Shown one piece after another: positions 55,879 through 64,000 of a stretch of 64,000 nucleotides of DNA (position 1 is the stretch's first letter; every line of letters starts with the position of its first letter). The notes beneath the pieces were generated by a model. It had not been told where the DNA came from. It did not search any database and saw only the letters and a list, made by a program, of their open reading frames with translations. The stretch comes from Branchiostoma floridae (lineage: Eukaryota > Chordata > Leptocardii > Amphioxiformes > Branchiostomatidae): NCBI RefSeq assembly GCF_000003815.2, contig NC_049988.1:21784426-21848425 (forward strand). The letters are read 5' to 3'. A program made the translations under genes and the position numbers.

Positions 55879-57640
55879 TATCATACAATATAAGTGTTGT
55901 CTCATCCTTCTGACCATTATCATACCAATTATAGCCATTGGCTGTTTGGTTAGAACTGGGTATAGCCAAACCAGTAAATATTTAAATAATGATAAAAAGA
56001 AAGATTAATAAAATACATGCAAACATCTATATTGTTACATGTATATGCTGTAGATGTTAGGCTGATCTGTTATGTGATCTGTTGTACTATAAAGTATTAT
56101 GTGTATTCAGTGTAGGCCAAGTAGTGTAGCCTAGGACATCTGTGTTTTATAAATCAAGCACTTGTATATTTAATAGATACTATTAGAAGTGAAGAGGATG
56201 TTGTTTTCTTTGCTTCTCTCATACCTTGAGGATGCATAGTTGAAGAAGGCTTTAGTACCATCCTCTGTAGTGACTGCTGGCTCAATCCTGTTGCTATAAG
56301 GCGCACTCTCACTACACTTGCATCACTGCGGGTTTGTTCACTGCGTTACTGTTTTGTTATTTTCTCCGATTTTCTATAATTTAGACACTGCGTAATATGT
56401 AAAAGTATGACAAAAACCAAGAAAATTTGTTCATCTCTAAAATCCGCAGTGACGCAAGCTTGACGCACCTTTAGTAACCACGAGGTTTAGGCCAGCAGTC
56501 ACAACGGAGGTTTCGACAGCATCATTGACGTGCAAGACAATCATTCCAAAAACATTTCTTTCTCCATTAAAAGCTTTAATTTGTGAGAACATCTTTTATG
56601 TACAATTATGCCCCATGTAAATGAACATTCGGAAGGACGTCATAATTTCATGTAACGTCTACAAAAATTATCACATCTTGAAAAATATGTTTTCACAACT
56701 CCTGCAGCATATCTGGGACTCATGCCATCAACAAAAGCAACATAAAATCAACATAACTACAATATAAATCTGTAAAATAATCAGATACAGCTCACAGCTT
56801 TTGACAAACATATGATACTGATATCTATCAGTCTAGATACAACAACAAAATTATATAAAATTGCAGTAAGACTCGTTGATGAAAGCTCCTCAGACTTATA
56901 CAACAGTATACGGGCACCCACATCGGTTGCTAAGTTATGTACAGCTTTTCTCATCAATGAACAATAATCATGGCATCACCTGGACCTGCCTACTTACTAT
57001 ATTAGGCTGATGAATGTGCACTATTGCAACATCTATCACAACTACAACCATGTGCACTGGTATCACAGCAGCTTTAACACTGACAAGCTTTGCAAACAGT
57101 ATTTTCACTATACCAACAGTGCAGCATAGCCAGCAAGGTTTATTAAACATAAAGGAAAGAATCACTGCAGTATCTGAATTTGAAAGAATTTTCATTTGTA
57201 TCACAAATGACATCAGTATTACAGTCTCACAGGTAAACGTTCATTCATCAGACTCTGATATAATCTTAGGGCAAAAATAATGGAAGAATAAAAGCATTGG
57301 ATAAAAATATGATGTATTTTCACACTTATATCAGTTACTAGAGTCTGCTATGCAATACCCTTCTGTAAGATTTCACTATTCACTTTACGTTCAACATTTT
57401 ACAAAATTTTTTAGCTTTGCAGTTTTATAACTTGTCATGGTATGTTTTGTCTCGTGAAAGAACATGACACTTTTTTCTGTTTACATTACAAAAATTAAGG
57501 ATGCTTTGCCTTTCTCAAATCCATGGTCTTTATAATGATGCCCTACTTCAATAAAACTTGGTCTTTCAGAAGCATTTTCGGACCAGTGACTTAAGTAGTA
57601 AAGTGGGAGGTATGGCTATAACATTTGTGGGGAGGCGCGA

Positions 57641-57976
57641 TCAGTGCCTGTGCTCTTCCCTGTTGCCAGGAGGAATGGTTGGCATGGCGACAGTACTGGG
57701 GTTGCCGGCAGTAACACTGGTTGGCATGGCAACAGCCGTGGCGGAACTGTCCATATTTGGGTTGTTGGGGATGGGTGTGGCACCTGCAGCACCTGGTACA
57801 GCTGTGGTGTTGGTTTCACTTTCAGGTCCCTCAGCTTGCCTGGGGGTGGCGTCTGTTGAGGGGGTGTAGGGAGGGGGGTACGGCGAGGCCCCGTACACAG
57901 GGTACGGAGGGGGGTAGGCGGGACCGTACTGGAAGCTGTCCGGCGCCAGGGGGTACACATCAGGCTTGGTTGTTAC
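57641..57976 (-). CDS. Last coding exon: proline-rich tail with two PPPY motifs
   Basis: 336 nt, phase 0. It follows acceptor ttctcctgcag and starts VTTKPDVYPLAP. PPPYPV and PPPYTP lie in the first third; the rest is a low-complexity Thr/Ala/Pro segment with the duplicated phrase VAMPT. It ends NREEHRH-stop. PPxY motifs suggest recruitment of WW-domain ubiquitin ligases. Confidence 0.85.
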   Translation of the reverse strand, partial: VTTKPDVYPLAPDSFQYGPAYPPPYPVYGASPYPPPYTPSTDATPRQAEGPESETNTTAVPGAAGATPIPNNPNMDSSATAVAMPTSVTAGNPSTVAMPTIPPGNREEHRH

Positions 57977-60900
57977 CTGCAGGAGAAGAATGTGATTGTC
58001 ATCTGTGTATGTAGGGTTGAAACTAGCAATGTAAATTACAAATTGTTACAGTAGTATACACTGTTGTCAGCCTCCTTCATCTGCGTATGTTCAGTTTGGA
58101 ACCATGTGCCTCTTACAATATTGAGTCTGGTTATTTGTCGCGTATGCACTATTACAGATCTCATTAAATTATGTTCCTGTGGCAAATTCCTGTCTCGAGT
58201 CATCGTTGGTGTTCCTAACTGGCGCACCTCAAACATACAGCCTGAAAACATATTGCACAATTCTCCTATCGGTTATAGAGACAGTAAGAAAGATACTAGT
58301 GCTTTGTTTTTGCAGTGAAAACTGCATTTCCCGCATTTGAAACAGTCAGTACAATCCAAGAGTGTTGACCCATTTCCTCAATGCTTATAAAAAGGAAGAC
58401 GATTGTTACATCAATGGAGGTTAGACATCCAGGTAATGAGATACACTGAATCGCAGATACTAAAGCAACTGGATAATATTTTGGAAATGGTTAGATGTTT
58501 CAGATCACATCAGTTATCTTTTGTCAGAGACACTGAAGAGATCTTGTTGGATTTAACACTTTTAAAACATTTCAGATAACATCCCTTATCTTTCTTCATT
58601 GACACTGACGAGATCTCGGTGTCGCTGAAGAAAGATAACGGATGTTATCTGAAATGTCTGACCGTTTCCAAAATCATATCCAGTTGCTTGAGTGACTACT
58701 TTTATGGAAAGATGGTTGTTCTGTGCTCTTACCTCGCTGTATGGCGGAGGCGCGGCGGCCTCAGGTAGCTGTGTCTGCAATGCTCCATGCTGTGATGTCT
58801 GTGACGACATGTGCTCGCCGGGAAGGGCTCCCGCGTACACAATAGCGCCCCCTGAAGACATCCGGGACTGCTGCAGAAGGTGTTGCCGCCGGCGATAGTA
58901 GCCACACCCGCCGCAGCACGCCATCATCACGAAGATAACCACAAACCTGTTAAGGAGGGAATCTTGTTAAGCTTCAAATTTTTGTAATGGTTAGGCTGCA
59001 GTCGCACGTATACTGCTTGAGTTCTGTGTTAATATTTCTTTGGTTTAGGTAAAGCCCGTGGCCATAAAAGTCTTTTCTGTAAAAGTCGAGGTACACTGAA
59101 AACATTACCTAAAACAAAGAAATGTCAATACACAACTGATGTGGACTCATGTTACTGATCCCTTATCACAGTTCAAACAGCTATAATTGTATTGTGTAGT
59201 TGTATCAAATGAGTCTCTGTATCATCATCGTCGTCATTTGCTCGTGGCCGAGGCATTGTAGTTCATGAAGTTCTGTATGATAAAGCCACAGTAATTCTAT
59301 TTCTTGGTTCCTTGATTTAGAAAAAAATGGGAGTTAATGTACATAAAAGCATGTTTTCACTCAGCCCTCTGTTTTCATCTCGACTACTTACTAAACCTTT
59401 ACTTCAAAATGTCCCAGAACCAAGGATATAAACTGGTGTGGCTCTCCTGTGTAATTAGTTTTATTTCTCATATCTTCATGTAAAAAATTGGGTCAGGAAA
59501 ACTTGAAATACTTTGAGAGGCTTTATTTTGTCCATGAGCTGTGATACAAATTGTAAAATATACACTGCTAATCTTCCTGGACATAAAAGTACACACATGA
59601 CATAATGTAACACATACAAATATGTACAATTATTTACTCACCTGTAACCTGTAAATACAAACTGAAAACTGCATTCAAATATCATTACATCATCATTATC
59701 ATTACAGACACCTGCAACTATGTAGATGAAGAAAGCACAACTTTGTCATTATTATACTTATAGTCATAATCTTGGGTCATCAACTTTGGCATACAAAATT
59801 CCAAAGTTAGGTTGTAATACATGTACTGCAAATGAACCTATGCTATAACACACCTTGTATTTCAGACATGTATGACAAAATATTCGACTATCATATTATC
59901 TTGATTAAAGTATGCACTCTTTAAATTTTCAAAATCCAAAATGTGTTGCCAGTCTATGTAGTAATTAGTAATTACGCAATTAGTAATTAGTAATAGTAAT
60001 TACGCAAGCAGACATATCTTATAACATCTGTTATCTTTCGTCAGTGACATTGGGGTTCATGATTTATATGAATAAATTTGCATTCATTCAGTTCACAAAT
60101 TGGGGGGTAAAGGAGCATACTTGTTTCAGGTTTTTCCACTTTACCTTTCAGACCGACAAATTTGTCTGGAACTTGCCCCATATCGAGGGTGTGTAATTTG
60201 ATTGGGGTGCATACTTTAATCAAGAACATATGATGTAACATATAATTGTATTTACAAAAGGCAATAACACAAGAAAAAAGTACAGGAAAATAAATAAAAA
60301 AGCGGGACTTACCAAAAGTACCAGAGGTTCCACACACTATAGGCATATCCGGGGGAGTTATATCGGCAGCATGTATATCCGCAGCAGTATTCATACTCAA
60401 GGTCACAACTACGGGCAGAAGGGCACACAAGGTCACTCTAACAATCTAACCCGATCAAGGTCACGCCAAGGTCAAGGCTCGGTACTCGGACTTAGAAACT
60501 TAGTAATTCTTCACTGGAAGATCGACAGGAAAATTAGGGGTTAAGAGAGTATGGAAGCTAAACACACTACACTATCAGTGGACTAGCCCCCTGCTGTAGT
60601 GCCTGCAACTATGTGCGGCCCAGGGCTTAGAAGCGGAGATGGGCGCCAGGTCCGATGCATCTTCTGATCAAGGAGGTTGGCCCCCTTGTTCTGATGTATG
60701 GGCAACTTTAGCTTTTCCTTACTTTTAAAACCAGTCCGAGAACCAACGGGCTGCCTTGGCGCGGCCTAACGAACCCCCGCTAACGAGCGACTCACCAGAG
60801 GTACCAGACATCCCAGACGTGAGTGTAATAGTAGGAGAACAGGCTGAGCTGACAGCACATGTACCGGCAGCAGAACTGGCCCTGCCGACATTGCTTACTC

Positions 60901-62622
60901 GAGAAACAACTCGACTCACAACTTACCACCGCGAGTCCAACGGAAGGATAGAAGAGAGAGAGGATAGAAGCAGTCAACCACACAGTCACAAAGGAGTCAG
61001 AGAGAGATATATAGAATACAACACGGTGTATTCTGTATCACCCAAGATATCAGCCTGACCCGCGAGAGGGCTAGGGCCGAGGGTGATGCGGAATACACCG
61101 TGTTGTATTTTATTTATGTCATACCCACCTAAGAAAACCCCTGTTTTGAAGCGAAATGCGCCAGAAGTTGAACAAATCTGGTGCCCTCGAACAAAAAGTG
61201 TTGCAACAGTAATGTTCCAACGTCTGAATCAGGTATTCGAACATTCGATGGCGCCGCACTCGGCCCGCTCTAAACAGTTCGATTTATTCGAATGGAGCCT
61301 GTGTGATGCGCCTTTCGAACGGGTCTGATACGGAAGTTATGGCCCGTTCCGGAACACCCGTATCGAACATTTTCGCGTCACAGGTATGACATAAATACAA
61401 TTACATCATATACTTTAGTTCTAAATCTCCTAGCAGATTTTCGGGGATTATATCAACTCTCACAATTCCACTGGGTGCCATAATACTGTTGTAGAGGCCT
61501 TCTCAAGATTGTCTTGAACACCTAAATATCTGACATGTATCCATCCATCCATCCATCTATCAGTCCCATAGCTCAGGAAGCTGTAACTGATGCTGCATAT
61601 TTCTTTGATTTGTTTTAAATCTTTTAAAATCCATTTATTTTTCTTGTGTGGTGGTAATACTATTATAGCACACAGTAGAATGAGAGTTGATGTTAAAATA
61701 ATGACGATCTCATGGACTGACTGATATGGCTTAGACAGTCCCTGCCCAACAAAGATCTGTGTAGCATGTAATTTTCAATCTACTACTCTCCAAGCAGATA
61801 CTGGGAGGAAAAATGAGTAGCTTAGAAAACACAATAATTTTGGCCTCCCACCATCTACTTGGAGATAGGGACTTGTACTATATAGTATATACTAGTATAC
61901 ACAACCCCATTGACATTCCAGGCCACAGTTCTACACTGGGTTCTTGGGAGAATACTAGTTCAGGTTCTTAAACTAGTTAAAGTTGCTCTGTCATCTTAAA
62001 GATCTGACTTTTGTTTGCCAAAATGTTCAGAACCCAATCTTGGCGCTCCCAGGTAAACGAAAGTGTCTGATTAATTGCCCCTTCACCAGCTCTAGTCTAA
62101 ACATGTGAGGGAAATCAGTTTGACAGAACCCAGAGTAAACAACTCTGTCCTGTATTCTGTACAAGTGTACATACATGTACAGACAAGGGGTCTGCCACAA
62201 GTGTACATACATGTACAGACATACATGGGGTCTGCCACCATTTCATACATATCACATGGAGTGGTATGGTTAACATCTACTGACATCATTCCTCCAGGTC
62301 ACAAATATCCACTACACAAACAGATGCGATAAAAAAAGATCTCCAAACCAACACCCCCAGTTTAATGCACTCCTGCATATCTAAACTACATGCATACCTG
62401 GGGTGTTGCACTAGAGCTCTCTCAAACACAAGTCTAAAGTGGTGGATACATGTAACTTGGTGGATGCAGAGCTTTTAACATTGAATTCTAAAACAATTTA
62501 CGAACTGAAATTACAGTACATCTAGCCTGCAACACTAAATAGAATATTACAAATGAGATATGTTTCAGCACAAATACTTACTAGTGGCCATAGCCGGTGC
62601 AGTACTCAGCTGCTGAACTCAC
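57641..62622 (-). CDS. VOPP1/WBP1-like single-pass membrane protein with PPxY motifs, 5-prime end outside
   Basis: Exons in transcript order: 62582-62622; then either 60796-60921 or 60313-60408; then 58733-58946; then 57641-57976, with the stop at 57641. All junctions have GT-AG and matching phases. With the shorter middle exon the visible part is 228 residues. The order is: an ectodomain stretch (EYCTGYGHYC), a Cys-rich segment, a TM helix starting LWYFWFVVIFVMMACCGGCG, a basic YYRRRQ stop-transfer, and a proline/tyrosine-rich tail with PPPYSE, PPPYPV and PPPYTP. The Cys pattern before an aromatic LWYFW and the PPxY tail recall VOPP1 and WBP1/WBP1L, which bind WW domains of NEDD4-type ligases. 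That assignment is by pattern memory. The signal-peptide exon should lie beyond the window. Confidence 0.78.
58463..58689. repeat. Inverted-repeat element in the intron after the TM exon, arms about 85 bp
   Basis: The left arm begins aagcaactggataatatttt and the right arm ends with the complement ccagttgctt. The copies differ by scattered substitutions. A fragment of the same sequence (aacatctgttatctttcgtc) recurs at about 60024, so the element is dispersed. It starts 44 bases from the donor of exon 58733-58946. Confidence 0.75.
58733..58946 (-). CDS. Transmembrane and juxtamembrane exon of the VOPP1/WBP1-like gene
   Basis: 214 nt, phase 2 in and 0 out, acceptor ccttaacag and donor gtaagagc. 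It completes the Trp codon begun by either upstream exon and encodes FVVIFVMMACCGGCGYYRRRQH, then a Ser/Gln/Ala-rich region ending PPPYSE. The CCGGCG just inside the helix could be palmitoylated, an inference from similar juxtamembrane cysteines. Confidence 0.85.
58947..60312 (-). other. Intron of the VOPP1/WBP1-like gene between TM exon and alternative exons
   Basis: No exon is seen. It contains a diverged fragment with aaactggtgtggctct (near 59430) related to the 50718 element, and a fragment of the 58463 element near 60020. Confidence 0.6.
60313..60408 (-). CDS. Alternative Cys-rich exon, proximal version
   Basis: 96 nt, phase 2 in and 2 out, acceptor tctgcccgtag and donor gtaagtcc. It encodes CDLEYEYCCGYTCCRYNS then a Tyr-rich stretch ending VWNLWYF. 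An in-frame stop just upstream and no ATG show that it must be entered by splicing. The CC-x3-CC spacing is that of VOPP1/WBP1-type ectodomains. Confidence 0.82.
60540..60740. repeat. Possible dispersed repeat fragment between the alternative exons
   Basis: The stretch around gtgcggcccagggcttagaa and cggagatgggcgcc resembles, from memory, an abundant lancelet interspersed repeat. Nothing in the window itself proves this, since no second copy is seen. No exon is recognised. Confidence 0.3.
60796..60921 (-). CDS. Alternative Cys-rich exon, distal version
   Basis: 126 nt with the same entry and exit phases as the exon at 60313. It encodes CESSCFSSKQCRQGQFCC, RYMCC and an aromatic stretch ending VWDVWYL, then donor gtgagt. 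The region upstream is strongly pyrimidine-rich, as expected of a 3-prime splice site, although the AG is preceded by GGTA. Because both exons supply the Cys-rich module and the WYLW/WYFW entry to the membrane, they look like duplicated, mutually exclusive exons. Confidence 0.75.
61013..61111. repeat. 30-bp-arm inverted repeat with ggtgtattc core
   Basis: gaatacaacacggtgtattc and its near complement gaatacaccgtgttgtattt lie about 50 bases apart, and tgtatcaccc/gggtgatgcg extends the pairing. It lies next to the element at 61111, and the two may be one composite element. Confidence 0.6.
61111..61397. mobile_element. 287-bp element with perfect 15-bp inverted ends
   Basis: TATTTATGTCATACC at 61111-61125 and GGTATGACATAAATA at 61383-61397 are exact inverted repeats. 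The interior is GC-richer than its surroundings and has no credible gene. Confidence 0.65.
61779..61872. repeat. Short inverted repeat, ctactctccaagcagatac arms
   Basis: ctactctccaagcagatact and its approximate complement atctacttggagatag, together with ggcctcccacc/tgggagg, form an imperfect hairpin of about 94 bp in the intron. A related phrase, gagtattctccaagcagatt, occurs at 49138. Confidence 0.45.
62157..62240. repeat. Two-copy direct repeat, unit about 42 bp
   Basis: acaagtgtacatacatgtac followed by agacaaggggtctgcc is repeated once with small differences. It lies in the intron upstream of the alternative exons and has no visible function. Confidence 0.8.
62582..62622 (-). CDS. Upstream ectodomain exon of the VOPP1/WBP1-like gene
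   Basis: 41 nt, acceptor ctctctcctttag and donor gtaagtat. Only one frame is open; it encodes VSSAAEYCTGYGHY, with the last codon completed by either alternative exon to give HYC. The exact phase match with two downstream exons is the main support for such a short exon. An exon with the signal peptide should lie further left in transcript order, outside the window. Confidence 0.72.
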
Positions 62623-64000
62623 CTAAAGGAGAGAGGGATAAAACAACAACAGAGTGCTGTTATACTTATAGGTGATTGATTGATCAATTGATGTCATCAT
62701 TTGCAGTCTTTTTATTCCTATTCTGGAATCTGGACACATGTTTCGTGGTAATTTAGGTTTCGTGACAGTTTTTTGATATCTAATTTATCAAAGAATATCA
62801 AAGAATACCTTATTTTGAAAATGCACACATTTGTGGCAGTTTTTAACAGCAAATATCTCTATGTTTATACAATTCATGGGGGAACGGGTTTTCTGCGCGT
62901 GGAGAATTTGCGCGGCGCGTGAAAAATGTGCGCGTGAAAAAATAAAGTTCCTGAAATATGTCAAAAAATTTGCAGCAAGGAATTCTATGGCAGAAAAATT
63001 TGAACCTATGATATAATTTCCCATCTGTTACCTGAATTTTTGGTTTGAAAAAACCCTGATTTTTAGATCCCTAGGGAATAGGTTAATTTGCATATTTTGA
63101 ACATTTCAAAATCACCTAAATTTGACAGAAATACATGGAGAAATTACTCATATGAGGTTTTATATTGTAAAGTATAACAATTTTGAGGCTTTTGTCCATT
63201 CTAGAAGCTTCATTTCATCTATTTTGAAGCAGATTGTTTCACGCGCAAATTTCAAACTTTTTTGCGCGTGAAAAGTTAACATTTAAAAATCACGTGAAAA
63301 TCACTCAGATCGAGATTTTGTACTCTAGAATGCAACAGTATGATAATTAATTCCATTTTGTGTCATCTTGTTTGAGCTTTTAAGTATAAAACTGCAAAAA
63401 CTTTTTGAATCCCTTGGGAATCAGCTAATTTGCATATTGTCACGCGCAGATTTTTCACGCGCAAGTTTTCACGCGCAAATTCTTCACGCGCACAAAACCC
63501 CTACCCATTCATGGCAGAATATTCAATAATAAAAATGGAACCATGGTCTTTCAAAAGACAGTAAACCTATATACATCCCCTTGGGTTTTCCAAATGACAT
63601 GAATTGTGAATCTAAATTAAAATTGTACATAATTTAAAGGTATTTCACGCATGTGATTTCAAACAGTGCACATGTATAACAGACATACATTTGTTGTTGA
63701 CAAAAACTTATCTACAATGTATATATATATTCATCTATTTATGGTTTGTTATTATGTTTTAGATAAAATTATCATTGAATTTAGCTTATTTCTTGGACAC
63801 TGTTAAACAAAAACAACTACAAATTTATAAAGATCCAACTTTCATGAATGAATGAAAACCTTTATTGTACATTTTTGCCCCAGTGGGCTACTGTAAGTAC
63901 AGGTCACATAGTAACAATCAAATACATGAAACAATGGTATAATCATATGTATTCATATGTGTATCTAATTTACTCTAGTAGTAGTACATTCAACTTCCTC
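62623..64000 (-). other. Upstream intron of the VOPP1/WBP1-like gene
   Basis: No exon is recognised. It contains the element at 62877-63508; the rest is AT-rich without notable open frames. Confidence 0.5.
62877..63508. mobile_element. Nonautonomous element with CGCGTGAA-rich ends
   Basis: The left end (ggaacgggttttctgcgcgt and gagaatttgcgcg) is matched in reverse at the right end (cgcgcaaattcttcacgcgc and acaaaacccctaccca), giving imperfect inverted repeats of about 35 bp. CACGCGCA and its complement occur many times near both ends and once or twice inside, like subterminal transposase-binding sites. Length is about 630 bp, with no transposase. Confidence 0.7.

Larger units (their letters stand above)
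53951..57640. other. Zinc-finger 3-prime region and convergent flank
   Basis: No further exon is seen. AATAAA hexamers suitable for the plus-strand gene occur near 54387, 55273 and 56008. The stretch contains an inverted-repeat element at about 55050-55255 and a hAT-like element at 55433-55878. From about 56570 the sequence is probably the 3-prime UTR of the minus-strand gene, with candidate signals TTTAAT near 56576 and TTTATT near 57135 read on the other strand. Confidence 0.45.

Noticed and set aside
60792-60989. Signal peptide MTVWLTASILSLF as the true start of the VOPP1/WBP1-like protein
   Set aside because: Possible, but the same stretch reads as a pyrimidine-rich splice acceptor region, and the exon phase matches both the upstream exon at 62582 and the paralogous exon at 60313, so internal splicing is favoured.
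60725-61058. Open frames at 60756-61058 (plus) and 60725-60919 (minus)
   Set aside because: They overlap the alternative Cys-rich exon in wrong frames; the exon with phase-matched splice sites explains the region better.

Overview
Eukaryotic, intron-containing DNA from a draft assembly with seven N-gaps. It most likely comes from an invertebrate chordate, with a lancelet (Branchiostoma) as the best guess. That guess rests on my memory of lancelet genomes having large arrays of transmembrane C-type lectins and many short inverted-repeat elements; no species-diagnostic gene is present. Nothing prokaryotic or viral is visible.

Region 1 (1-46.9 kb) is a tandem array of seven related plus-strand genes, called A to G here. 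The shared architecture is a short start exon; one to three cytoplasmic-tail exons, often carrying NPMY or NALY tyrosine motifs; a transmembrane exon; a coiled-coil stalk exon built from 42-bp and 51-bp coding repeats; one exon holding a whole C-type lectin domain (CTLD); and a terminal micro-exon coding only Arg-Pro-stop. I read them as type II membrane lectin receptors. Exon phases close exactly in five copies: B (463 aa), C (400 aa), E (481 aa), F (417 aa) and G (450 aa). A is cut by the window edge and broken. D lacks its start exon and has a 2-nt frameshift. B resembles E, C resembles F, and A resembles G, which points to block duplication with a period of about 21-22 kb. The copies differ in stalk length, tail tyrosines, sugar-binding motif (EPN, QPD, EPS), calcium ligands and C-terminus. 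The C and F lectin exons are identical in their first part and abruptly different in the ligand-loop part, as recombination inside the exon would produce.

The spacers hold reiterated modules, TG/GATA/TA microsatellites, a 10-bp minisatellite, a conserved 3-prime tract with AATAAA, and datable transposon insertions: a TA-flanked element with a TTAA element nested in it, a second TTAA element, a tRNA-derived SINE and several inverted-repeat elements.

Region 2 (47-56 kb) holds a plus-strand C2H2 zinc-finger gene. Its coding sequence lies in one exon of 904 codons with 21 fingers, preceded by a cysteine-poor N-terminus of decayed finger linkers. A candidate noncoding first exon lies near 47.3 kb. 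Region 3 (57-64 kb) holds the 3-prime part of a minus-strand gene for a VOPP1/WBP1-like single-pass membrane protein with PPxY motifs. Two alternative Cys-rich exons of equal phase look mutually exclusive. These last two genes have no visible functional link to the lectin array.
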